From contig CAJOMY010000131.1 in the NCBI GenBank assembly GCA_905235775.1, forward strand, positions 1-10,950: DNA of 10,950 nucleotides, given 5' to 3'. The DNA is from an uncultured Bacteroidales bacterium (GTDB lineage: Bacteria; Bacteroidota; Bacteroidia; Bacteroidales; UBA932). This document shows, piece by piece, positions 1-6,741 of the stretch. The position numbers and the translations under genes are program-made. The first letter of the stretch is position 1; the number at the start of each line of letters is the position of its first letter. Under the pieces are notes generated by a model that worked only from the letters and a program-made list of their open reading frames with translations, had not been told where the DNA came from and did not search any database.

Positions 1-2
1 GA

Positions 3-359
3 AAGGAGCCCTACTGGCAGCTGCAGCTGAGCGGCGAGAACTTCGTGGACTATCACGACTGCGAGGCCTGGTTCCGGGAACTGGTGGAGCGCATCGACCG
101 GATGCACGAGGAGGATGCAGCGGCCATCGACCTGCCCGGCGGGAGCGAGTTCGCAGCCGGGGACATCGAAATCATCCTGGCCCTGTCCGGCGACGTCGAA
201 GGCGAGACGACCTCCCTTTATATTTTCCGCCAGATCGAGAACAAGGGCGTGAAGGTCTCCACCCTCGCCCGCGGCCTGGGCTTCGGCGACGACCTCGAAT
301 ACGCCGACGCCCTCACCCTCGGCCGTTCGATCGCGGGCCGGCAGCCCTTCCGGCCTTGA
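3..359 (+). CDS. 3' end of an unrecognised protein-coding gene
   Basis: The reading frame is open from the window edge and ends at a TGA at 357-359, so 118 C-terminal residues are visible and the start lies outside. An internal GTG at 45 could serve as a start, but the frame continues upstream with plausible coding sequence (KEPYWQLQLSGENF), so I treat the gene as truncated by the window. The visible part is acidic and soluble-looking, with a helical stretch rich in Glu, Arg and Asp (about residues 20-40 of the visible part), then alternating hydrophobic strands (IEIILALSG, TSLYIFRQIE). No signal peptide, membrane segment or catalytic motif is visible in this part. I do not recognise the family and assign no function. 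It is separated by about 130 bp from the next gene in the same direction, so co-transcription is possible but not shown. Confidence 0.7.
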   Translation, partial: KEPYWQLQLSGENFVDYHDCEAWFRELVERIDRMHEEDAAAIDLPGGSEFAAGDIEIILALSGDVEGETTSLYIFRQIENKGVKVSTLARGLGFGDDLEYADALTLGRSIAGRQPFRP

Positions 360-489
360 TCCCCGCACTTCGATCTCACGATGCCCCGTACCACTTGCAG
401 GATCACGCCTTCAGGCCAGGAAGCCTCCGGCAACCCTGTCGAAGCATTGAAAGAACACCTTTTGTCAGGCAAATAATAAAAAGATAAAA

Positions 490-1569
490 ATGAAAAAGAC
501 AAAAATAGCAAGCGTCATCCTGTGGGGGCTGCTCGCCCTGGTTCTCCTTTTCGGAGTCGGCACCTGTGCGAAGTTCGGCCCGCTGGCCCAAGGCGCGAAG
601 TCCGTCGTCAAACTGGACGAAGGCCTGTATTATCTGGAGTATAAGGGTGATGACGGCTTCGCCGGGCTGATCGGGAACGGCGGCGGACGCAGTGCCGCCG
701 AGCTGTCCGGCTACGTCATGAGTTTCCTCTCCAAGGGGTTCTATCGCCCGGAAGCCGGAAACCCCGCGCCGGCCCGGTACGGCTGTTCCGCGCTGACGGC
801 GCACACGCCGGAAGGCGGTGTCCTGATGGGACGCAACTTCGACTTCAACTCCGCGACCGGGATGGTCGTACACACGGTTCCCACGCAGGGGTACGAGACC
901 TACACCACCTTCAACCTCGAGTTCCTCGGTTTCGGGCAGGGATGGCTGCCGGAAGGCTTCAAGAACCAGTACATGGCGCTCTCGGCGCTGTTCTTCGCCC
1001 TGGACGGCATCAACGAAAAGGGCCTGGCCGTGGCCGATCTGATGGCTGGGGACGACGCCCAGACCCACCAGGAAAGCGGCAAACCGGCCCTCACCACCAC
1101 CTCGGCCATCTGCTACCTGCTCAAGAACGCTGCGACCGTGGACGAGGCCCTGGATCTGCTGCGTGGGATCGATATGCACTCCGACATCGGCGCGGCCCAT
1201 CATTATGCCATTTCCGATGCCACCGGCCGGAGCGTCGTGGTCGAATACGTGGACGAGCGGATGGAGGTCGTCGAATCCCCTGCCGTGACCAATCACTACC
1301 TGTGCGCCCCCAAGTACAACGTCGGCCTGATGGAAGGAGACCATCGTCTGGACTTCCTCTGCCGGCAGCTCGGCGAAGCGGGCGACGTCCTGGACAAACA
1401 GCAGCTCACGGAGACCATTGCCGCCGTGTCCCAACCGGAGCAGGAAGGCAAGTTCCTCGGCACCGCCTGGACGATGATCATGAACCTGACCCATCCCTCC
1501 GTCACCTACTACTCCCGCCGGCACTTCGACAAGCCCATCCACTTTGACTTTGAGCGGAAGGGGTTATAA
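490..1569 (+). CDS. Membrane-anchored Ntn-type amidase, choloylglycine hydrolase / NAAA-like family (linear amide C-N hydrolase)
   Basis: The product (359 aa) is predicted to hydrolyse a linear amide bond with an N-terminal-nucleophile Cys. The superfamily includes bile salt hydrolases, penicillin V acylases and N-acylethanolamine amidases. Seen: Lys-rich N-terminus and a hydrophobic segment (about residues 8-25). Candidate nucleophile is Cys99 in RYGCSALTAH, followed by GRNFDF with Arg115 and Asp118. The Cys-to-Arg and Cys-to-Asp distances (16 and 19) equal those of Cys2, Arg18 and Asp21 in bile salt hydrolases. DGINEKGLAV (Asn175) and VTNHY (Asn268) match the conserved Asn positions; HRLDF (Arg286) may be the C-terminal Arg. 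The 98 residues before the Cys resemble the long pro-region of NAAA and acid ceramidase, so self-cleavage at Gly98/Cys99 is inferred. The hydrophobic segment is probably a signal or anchor; GVGTC is a poor lipobox. The start lies in an A-rich stretch with no Shine-Dalgarno site. Substrate is unknown; calling it a bile salt hydrolase would over-reach. Confidence 0.87.
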   Translation: MKKTKIASVILWGLLALVLLFGVGTCAKFGPLAQGAKSVVKLDEGLYYLEYKGDDGFAGLIGNGGGRSAAELSGYVMSFLSKGFYRPEAGNPAPARYGCSALTAHTPEGGVLMGRNFDFNSATGMVVHTVPTQGYETYTTFNLEFLGFGQGWLPEGFKNQYMALSALFFALDGINEKGLAVADLMAGDDAQTHQESGKPALTTTSAICYLLKNAATVDEALDLLRGIDMHSDIGAAHHYAISDATGRSVVVEYVDERMEVVESPAVTNHYLCAPKYNVGLMEGDHRLDFLCRQLGEAGDVLDKQQLTETIAAVSQPEQEGKFLGTAWTMIMNLTHPSVTYYSRRHFDKPIHFDFERKGL

Positions 1570-1642
1570 CAGAGCCTTCGCCAGCCTATGCTGCCGTTCA
1601 CGCAATTCCGGGCTGCCCGCAGGGGACAGGCGGCCGGGGGCA

Positions 1643-1726
1643 CCGGACAGAAAAAGGCCGGTTTTTCGGGACAGCCCCCCATAATTCGAGGGGGTTGTCC
1701 AGGTTTTGCCGGGAAATCCTGTCCGG
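1643..1726. terminator. Nested inverted repeat between convergent genes, probable bidirectional terminator
   Basis: An outer pair CCGGACAG (1643-1650) and CTGTCCGG (1719-1726) is perfectly complementary. Inside it, GGACAGCCCCC (1669-1679) pairs with GGGGGTTGTCC (1690-1700) with one G-T wobble and a 10-nt loop. A third small stem, GAAAAA/TTTTTC, lies at 1650-1667 and competes with the outer arm. The element occupies the 181-bp gap between the stop codons of the amidase gene (plus) and mntP (minus), where a shared terminator is expected. The inner stem is not followed by a good T-run on either strand, so rho-independent function is inferred. Confidence 0.5.
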
Positions 1727-1750
1727 TTACGAAAAACGGAACCCGACCGG

Positions 1751-2299
1751 CTAGCAGAGGATGCTGATGCCGATGCCAATGAGCACGAGGCCGCCGACGA
1801 TCTCCGCCCAACGGCCCAGGCGGCTCCCGACGGCGCTGCCGCCGCGAAGCCCGACCACCACGGACAGGGCGGTGATTCCGAAAACGGCCACGAGCAACGG
1901 CAGGAAATCTGCCCAGGCCACTCCGTCCAGCGACTGGGCGACGCCCACGGACAGCGCGTCGATGCTCGTGGCGACACCGCCCACGATCACGTTGCGCCAG
2001 TTGCTGAGATCCCGCTGCTCCGACGCGTTCCGGAAGCCCTCGAAGAGCATCGAGCCGCCGACATAGAGCAGCAGCAGGAAGGCGACGATGTGGGAGACAC
2101 GCTCGACCAGGCCGACGAACAGATAGCCGAAGGCCCAGCCGACCAGCAGCAGGCCCGCCTGGATCACGGCGAAGATGAACGCCACGCCCAGCACGTCGTG
2201 CCAGCGCGAGCTGCGCAGCGTCACACCGGAACAGAGCGAAACGGCCAGGCAGTCGGCACAGAGCGACGACGCCAGCAGAATATCCGACAGGATCGACAT
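1751..2299 (-). CDS. mntP: Putative manganese efflux pump MntP
   Basis: The product (182 aa; E. coli MntP is 188) is an inner-membrane protein predicted to export Mn2+. It has about six hydrophobic segments arranged as two repeats, each with the family's Asp signature: ADCLAVSL in the first helix (Asp16) and ATSIDALSVGV in the fourth (Asp114). Family members usually read MDAFAVSL and ATSIDALAVGV. The C-terminus AEIVGGLVLIGIG is also typical. I chose the ATG at 2297-2299: it gives family length and sits 6 nt downstream of a -7 box, whereas the open frame upstream runs through non-coding repeats. The first helix is unusual in having Cys14 and Cys17 flanking the Asp and Cys23 nearby. corA, another divalent-metal transporter, diverges from it. 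No yybP-ykoY manganese riboswitch is recognisable upstream. Confidence 0.85.
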   Translation of the reverse strand: MSILSDILLASSLCADCLAVSLCSGVTLRSSRWHDVLGVAFIFAVIQAGLLLVGWAFGYLFVGLVERVSHIVAFLLLLYVGGSMLFEGFRNASEQRDLSNWRNVIVGGVATSIDALSVGVAQSLDGVAWADFLPLLVAVFGITALSVVVGLRGGSAVGSRLGRWAEIVGGLVLIGIGISILC

Positions 2300-2305
2300 A
2301 GACTG

Positions 2306-2313
2306 CAAAGGTA
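2306..2313 (-). promoter_or_regulatory. -7 promoter box of mntP (TACCTTTG)
   Basis: On the minus strand this reads TACCTTTG, an exact match to the Bacteroidetes -7 consensus TAnnTTTG, ending 6 nt before the mntP ATG. The usual -7 to start-site spacing would put transcription at or next to the start codon, so the message would be nearly leaderless from this promoter. No clear TTTG -33 box lies 17-21 bp further upstream. Confidence 0.6.
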
Positions 2314-2323
2314 GCAATAATCC

Positions 2324-2602
2324 GCAGATTTTGCTCGGAGCCATGTGACCGGGGGGATCCTTCCCCCGCTGGATTGCTGCAAAAATAACAGGCAGCCCGG
2401 TTGTAAATTGCGGATTTTTACTCGGAGCTGTGCGACCGAGGGGGCTGCGGGGGATCCTTCCCCAAAATAACAGGCAGCCCGGTTGCAAATTGCGGATTTT
2501 TACTCGGAGCTGTGCGACCGAGGGGGCTGCGGGGGATCCTTCCCCCGCTGGATTGCTGCAAAAATAACAGGCAGCCCGGTTGCAAATTGCGGATTTTTAC
2601 TT
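2324..2602. repeat. Three-unit imperfect tandem repeat between mntP and corA
   Basis: Three head-to-tail units occupy 2324-2409 (86 bp), 2410-2491 (82 bp) and 2492-2588 (97 bp), followed by 14 bp of a fourth at 2589-2602. Each begins with GCGGATTTTTACTCGGAG or a close variant. It then carries GGGGGATCCTTCCCC, which in unit 3 forms a perfect 8-bp hairpin with a TCCT loop (2529-2548), and ends in AAAATAACAGGCAGCCCGGT. Unit 2 lacks 15 bp present in unit 3 just before AAAATAAC. Unit 1 is about 11 bp shorter in the G-rich part and more diverged. On the minus strand units 1 and 3 contain TATTTTTG (2380-2387, 2559-2566) and unit 2 TATTTTGG (2462-2469), all resembling -7 boxes facing mntP. There are no unique spacers, so this is not a CRISPR. 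It accounts for most of the 394-bp gap between the two start codons. Confidence 0.85.
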
Positions 2603-2609
2603 ATTTTTG
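2579..2609 (+). promoter_or_regulatory. Probable corA promoter
   Basis: TATTTTTG at 2602-2609 matches the -7 consensus TAnnTTTG. GTTG at 2579-2582, a one-mismatch version of the -33 TTTG, lies 19 bp upstream. The -33 side and spacer come from the last tandem-repeat unit, and the -7 box is formed at the junction where the repeat ends. Transcription would start near 2616, leaving a leader of about 75-80 nt before corA. Confidence 0.55.
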
Positions 2610-2693
2610 CAGGCTTGCATCTCCGTATTGCAAGCTATCCCGTAAGTTTAACCCCTTCCGACAAGCGTGCCGGGACCAACCAGGAAGGAAGCC

Positions 2694-3647
2694 ATGATCA
2701 AGATTTTCTACAGACGAGGCGTCGACATCGTCGTCAGCCAGTCCGAAACGGAGTTTGCTGCTATCGGCAAAGGAAATGTCCTCTGGATAGACCTCCTGCA
2801 ACCCACAGGAGAGCAGAAGAGGGCCGTCGAGGCGTTTCTCGGCACGGAGATCCAGAGCCGGGCCGAAGCGGAGGAGATCGAAAGTTCCTCCCGCTTCTAC
2901 GAAGAGGGGAACGCCATTTTCGCCAACACCAACTTTCTCTCCCCTTCCGGAGACGGCATGCTGATGGATCCCGTCTCGTTCATCCTGTCCGATTCGATCC
3001 TCACGACCGTACGCGAGATACCGTTGCGCTCGCTGGATACCCTTCAGCTCAAGATGCAGGCCCTCCCGGAGCAATTCCCCGACGGGTTCACCACCTTCGT
3101 GGAAATCATGGACAAGCGCGTGGACCTGGACGCCGACATCGTGGAGCTTATCTCCAAGGATGTGTCGCAGTTCAGCAAGCGCATCAACCAGAAAGAAGAC
3201 ATCAACGAGGAATTTCTCCTCGACATCAATCAGTTGCAGGAAAGTGCGATGACCGTCCGGGAAAATGTCGTGGACAAGCAGCGCCTAATCTCCAACATCC
3301 TCAAGAGCAAGAGCTGTCCCAAGGATCCGCAACTGCGCGAGGACCTGGGCATCATCCTGCAGGACATCGCCTCCCTGATCAACCATACGAACTTCAATTT
3401 CGAGCGACTGGAATATCTGCAGGACACCGTCCTGGGCATCATCAACCTTGACCAGAACAACATCATGAAGATCTTCACCTTCGTGTCGTTGCTGCTGATG
3501 CCGGCCACGCTCGTGGCGAGTTTCTACGGCATGAACGTTACCCTGCCCTTCGCGGAGAAGTGGTGGGCCTGGCTTGCGCTCTTCCTGCTGATGGCCTGTC
3601 TGGTCGCCGGCATCTGGATTGTGGTCAAGCGGAAGAAAATGCTGTAG
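2694..3647 (+). CDS. corA: CorA-family divalent cation transporter (Mg2+/Co2+ type)
   Basis: The product (317 aa, normal for the family) should form a pentameric inner-membrane channel for Mg2+ with some Co2+/Ni2+ passage. The N-terminal two thirds form a soluble, charged, helix-rich cytoplasmic domain with the long helix expected of CorA (about residues 150-255, rich in Asp, Glu, Gln and Lys). Then come TM1 (about 260-278), the signature YGMN ending at Asn281, a short periplasmic loop (VTLPFAEKWW), TM2 (about 290-311) and a basic tail, KRKKML. I chose the ATG at 2694, preceded by the purine run AGGAAGGAA (2682-2690), an unusually good Shine-Dalgarno-like site for this phylum; a GTG at 2667 in the same frame is less likely. 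It diverges from mntP across the repeat array. Mg2+ versus Co2+, Ni2+ or Zn2+ efflux cannot be decided from sequence alone. Confidence 0.9.
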   Translation: MIKIFYRRGVDIVVSQSETEFAAIGKGNVLWIDLLQPTGEQKRAVEAFLGTEIQSRAEAEEIESSSRFYEEGNAIFANTNFLSPSGDGMLMDPVSFILSDSILTTVREIPLRSLDTLQLKMQALPEQFPDGFTTFVEIMDKRVDLDADIVELISKDVSQFSKRINQKEDINEEFLLDINQLQESAMTVRENVVDKQRLISNILKSKSCPKDPQLREDLGIILQDIASLINHTNFNFERLEYLQDTVLGIINLDQNNIMKIFTFVSLLLMPATLVASFYGMNVTLPFAEKWWAWLALFLLMACLVAGIWIVVKRKKML

Positions 3648-3695
3648 TGCCGCCCTGCGACCTTGTCATTCTCCTGCGGATTGGCCCGGCGATTA

Positions 3696-3726
3696 TTTGC
3701 ACCCCGAACTTTTTTTTGTAATTTCG
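3696..3726 (+). promoter_or_regulatory. Promoter of the beta-galactosidase gene
   Basis: TTTG at 3696-3699 and TAATTTCG at 3719-3726 are separated by exactly 19 bp. This fits the Bacteroidetes -33/-7 arrangement, with one mismatch in the -7 box. The predicted transcript starts roughly 15-20 nt before the ATG at 3749. No operator-like inverted repeat is evident around it, and no regulator gene is adjacent. Confidence 0.6.
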
Positions 3727-3748
3727 GGAGCTAAAAAACTGTCTGATC

Positions 3749-6715
3749 ATGAAAAGAACCCTGTTTCTGTTCCTGTGCGCCTTCGCGTCTTTTTCTGCGA
3801 TGGCCGCGCCCGTCGAAGATTGGCTGAACCCGGACGTTAACCAGCGGAACCGGGTGCCGATGCGCACCAGTTTCTCCACCGACAGCCCCCGCCTGTCGCT
3901 GGAGGGCATCTGGAAATTCCAGTGGTACGAGTCTCCTGACGCCCGTTCGCGCGACTTCTTCCGGCCCGCCCTGGACGATTCCGGATGGGGCAGCATGCCC
4001 GTGCCGGGGATGTGGGAGCTGAACGGCTACGGCGACCCGCTCTATGTCAATATCCAGTACGCCTGGGACGGTCATTTCAAGAACAATCCACCCGAGGTCC
4101 CGACGGAGCACAACTACGTCGGGCAGTACCGGCGCAGCTTCAAAATCCCGGCCGGATGGGCCGGCCGTGACATCTTCCTGTCCGTCGGCTCCGCCACCTC
4201 CAACCTGCGCGTGTGGGTGAACGGCAAGGAAGTCGGCTACAGCGAGGACAGCAAGCTGGAAGCCCGTTTCGACATCACGAAATTCGTCAAGCCCGGCGAG
4301 GACGCCCTGATCGCGATGGAGATCTTCCGCTGGTGCGACGGCACCTACCTGGAGTGCCAGGACTTCTGGCGCTACGCCGGCATCGCCCGGGAGTGCTACC
4401 TGGAGGCGCGGCCGAAGGCCCGCATCGAGGACCTGCATGTCGTGGCGGAAATGGACGGCGGCTACCGCATCGGCGCGAGCCTCACGAATGCCGCCCAGGG
4501 CGTGAGATACTACCTCTCCGGCCCGGACTTCCCCGAGCGGGAGGTGGCGGCGTCCGGCCGCCTGGAATCCCCGCATCTCTGGAGCGCCGAGACCCCGGAC
4601 CTCTATCACCTGCGGGCCGTCTGCTTCGACAAGAGAGGGGTCACCGAGACGGCTGAGCTGGACTTCGGCTTCCGCACCGTCCGCATCGTGGGCAGAAAAC
4701 TGATCGTCAACGGACGGCCGATCCTGATCAAGGGCGCCGACCGCCACGAGATGTCCGCCACCGGCGGCTATGTGGTCACGCTGTCGGAGATGCTGGAAGA
4801 CATCCGCATCATGAAGGAGCTGAACATCAACACCGTCCGCACCAGCCACTACCCCAATGACCCGCGTTGGCTGGACCTCTGCGACCGCTACGGCCTCTAC
4901 GTCATCGACGAGGCCGACATCGAGTCGCATGGCATGGGCTACGGCCCGGAGACGCTGGGCGACAACCCGATCTACAAGCAGGCCCACCTGGAGCGCGTAC
5001 AGCGCATGGCGCAGCGCGATTTCAACCATCCCTCCGTCATCATCTGGAGTCTGGGCAACGAGGCGGGCAACGGGCAAAACTTCCATGCCGCCTACGACTG
5101 GCTGAAAGCCTGGGACTCCAGCCGCCCCGTCCAGTACGAACGTGCCGGCGAGGATTACAACACGGATATCATCTGCTATATGTACATGTCATACCGCGAC
5201 CTGGTCAGGTATGCTGAGAATCCCGCCATCACCCGTCCGATCATCATGTGCGAGTACGCCCATGCGATGGGCAACTCGATGGGCGGTTTCGAGGACTACA
5301 TGGACTTGTTCCGGAAGTATCCGGAACTGCAAGGCGGCTGCATCTGGGACTTCGTGGACCAGGCCGTCCGCTGGCCGTCGGCGAAGTCGCGCACGGGCTA
5401 CATCTATGCTTTCGGCGGCGACTTCAACGACTATGATCCGTCCGACAATTCATTCAACTGCAATGGCATCATCGCCGCCGACCGCAGCTGGCATCCCCAT
5501 GCCTGGGAGGTGCGCCACGGCTACCGTTCCATCCTGACTTCCGCGACTCCGGAGCAGGCCCTGGACGGCAGCGTGAAAGTGTACAACGAGAATTTCTTCA
5601 TGGACTTGAGCCGCTATATGATGCGCTGGGAGGTCATCGCGGACGGCGTGCCGGTCCTTTCCGGTCAGTTGGATGCACCCAGCGCTGCCCCGCAGCAGAC
5701 GGTCATGGCGGACCTGGGCTTCCGCGCCGCCGACCTGGCCGGCATTCCGGGCGAGTTGTACCTCAACGTCAGTTATGTGCTGCGCCGCGCCGACGGCATC
5801 CTGCCCGCAGGCACGGAGGTCGCCCACGACCAGATCCTGCTGCGCGAGGCGCCGTACCGCCTGACGACGGCAGACCTTGGCGGACGCCGCTGGTCGGCCG
5901 ATTTCGACCCGGAGACGGGGGCGCTCTGCTCCTACAAGCTCGAAGGAAAGGAATTGCTCGCCGCCCCGCTGATGCCCTGCTTCGGCCGTGCCGTGACGGA
6001 GAATGACCTCGGGGCCTGGCTGCAGCGCCGCATGGGCGCGTGGCTGTATCCGGAATTCAAGCCGGTGTCCGTCGAGCGCAACGCCGGCGGCGTGGAAGTG
6101 GTCTACGACGTGTCGGACGGCCTGGCACGCGTGTCCATGCAGTATGCGCTCGCCACCGACGGCAGCATCACCGTCACCGAGCGGATGAGCGAGCTGCGCG
6201 AGGGCGCCCCGAACCTCTTCCGCTTCGGTGTGGAATTCGCCATGCCAGGCAGCTTCAATACCTTGGAATGGTACGGCGAAGGCCCCTTTGAGAATTATAT
6301 CGACCGCCAGGGCGCCTCGCAGACGGGGATCTGGAAGCAGTCCGTGGCTGACCAGTACCACTTCGGCTACGCCCGTCCACAGGAGTCCGGCACCCATGTG
6401 GGGATGCGCTGGATGCGCCTGACGGATGCTGCCGGCTGCGGTTTCGAGATCGCCGCGTCGGAGCTATTCTCCGCCTCAGCCCTGCCTTTCGGCCGCCGCG
6501 ACATCGATCTGTCGGTCTCGGGCGGAAGCCGCAGCAAAGGTGGCGACCAGCGCCATTCGCTGGAGCTGAAAGAGGACGGCCTCACGCACGTCAACCTGGA
6601 CCTGGCCCAGATGGGCCTGGGCTGCGAGAATTCCTGGGGCGCCCAGCCGCGCCCGCAGTACCAGCTCCCCGCCGGGCCGCGCAGCTTCACCTTCACCCTC
6701 AAGCCGCTGCTCTGA
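3749..6715 (+). CDS. Secreted GH2 beta-galactosidase, LacZ type
   Basis: The product (988 aa; E. coli LacZ is 1024) hydrolyses terminal beta-D-galactosides and is probably periplasmic. A type I signal peptide is visible, with likely cleavage near residue 19 (FSAMA-APVEDW). Order: N-terminal sugar-binding domain (about 45-220) with RWCDGTYLE; a short immunoglobulin-like domain (about 221-312); the TIM barrel (about 313-600); a linker; and the LacZ small-chain-type C-terminal beta-sandwich (about 700-985). Active-site residues line up with LacZ: RTSHYPN (His367), DEADIESHGM (Glu392 and His394, metal-binding), WSLGNEAGNG (Glu438, acid/base), MCEYAHAMGNS (Glu502, nucleophile) and ENSWGAQP (Trp963, LacZ Trp999). 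The intact catalytic set supports an active retaining enzyme. It has its own promoter and terminator, so it is monocistronic, and no SusC/SusD pair is in the window. Preference for lactose, galacto-oligosaccharides or host glycans is not readable. Confidence 0.95.
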   Translation: MKRTLFLFLCAFASFSAMAAPVEDWLNPDVNQRNRVPMRTSFSTDSPRLSLEGIWKFQWYESPDARSRDFFRPALDDSGWGSMPVPGMWELNGYGDPLYVNIQYAWDGHFKNNPPEVPTEHNYVGQYRRSFKIPAGWAGRDIFLSVGSATSNLRVWVNGKEVGYSEDSKLEARFDITKFVKPGEDALIAMEIFRWCDGTYLECQDFWRYAGIARECYLEARPKARIEDLHVVAEMDGGYRIGASLTNAAQGVRYYLSGPDFPEREVAASGRLESPHLWSAETPDLYHLRAVCFDKRGVTETAELDFGFRTVRIVGRKLIVNGRPILIKGADRHEMSATGGYVVTLSEMLEDIRIMKELNINTVRTSHYPNDPRWLDLCDRYGLYVIDEADIESHGMGYGPETLGDNPIYKQAHLERVQRMAQRDFNHPSVIIWSLGNEAGNGQNFHAAYDWLKAWDSSRPVQYERAGEDYNTDIICYMYMSYRDLVRYAENPAITRPIIMCEYAHAMGNSMGGFEDYMDLFRKYPELQGGCIWDFVDQAVRWPSAKSRTGYIYAFGGDFNDYDPSDNSFNCNGIIAADRSWHPHAWEVRHGYRSILTSATPEQALDGSVKVYNENFFMDLSRYMMRWEVIADGVPVLSGQLDAPSAAPQQTVMADLGFRAADLAGIPGELYLNVSYVLRRADGILPAGTEVAHDQILLREAPYRLTTADLGGRRWSADFDPETGALCSYKLEGKELLAAPLMPCFGRAVTENDLGAWLQRRMGAWLYPEFKPVSVERNAGGVEVVYDVSDGLARVSMQYALATDGSITVTERMSELREGAPNLFRFGVEFAMPGSFNTLEWYGEGPFENYIDRQGASQTGIWKQSVADQYHFGYARPQESGTHVGMRWMRLTDAAGCGFEIAASELFSASALPFGRRDIDLSVSGGSRSKGGDQRHSLELKEDGLTHVNLDLAQMGLGCENSWGAQPRPQYQLPAGPRSFTFTLKPLL

Positions 6716-6741
6716 ACCGTCCCTGCACGACAAACAACAAG

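Noticed and set aside
45..359. Complete 104-codon gene starting at GTG 45
   Set aside because: The frame is open and plausible all the way to the window edge, with no start signals near 45, so it is more likely the tail of a longer gene.
541..567. Lipoprotein signal in the amidase N-terminus (Cys26)
   Set aside because: The residues before the Cys are GVGT; Thr at -1 is not a normal lipobox residue, so an uncleaved anchor or ordinary signal is more likely.
403..1542. Long open frame on the minus strand opposite the amidase gene
   Set aside because: The plus-strand frame has clear family motifs, a signal/anchor segment and an AT-rich start. The antisense translation is rich in Gly, Val, Arg and His with no recognisable fold, as expected for the shadow of a GC-rich gene.
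2300..2488. 63-codon N-terminal extension of the mntP frame
   Set aside because: It runs through the non-coding tandem repeats and over the -7 box. The family length and the hydrophobic first helix fit the ATG at 2297-2299.
2324..2602. Possible CRISPR array
   Set aside because: The units are contiguous tandem repeats of 82-97 bp with no unique spacers, and no cas genes are nearby.
2297..2700. yybP-ykoY manganese riboswitch or Mg2+ riboswitch upstream of mntP or corA
   Set aside because: I could not recognise the conserved loop sequences of either class, and the predicted mntP leader is too short. A covariance search would be needed to exclude it fully.
3731..6397. Long minus-strand open frames opposite the beta-galactosidase gene (3731-5086 and 5450-6397)
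   Set aside because: They lie entirely or almost entirely opposite a gene with an intact GH2 motif set. Their translations are low-complexity Ala/Val/Arg/Asp-rich shadow sequence with no promoter.
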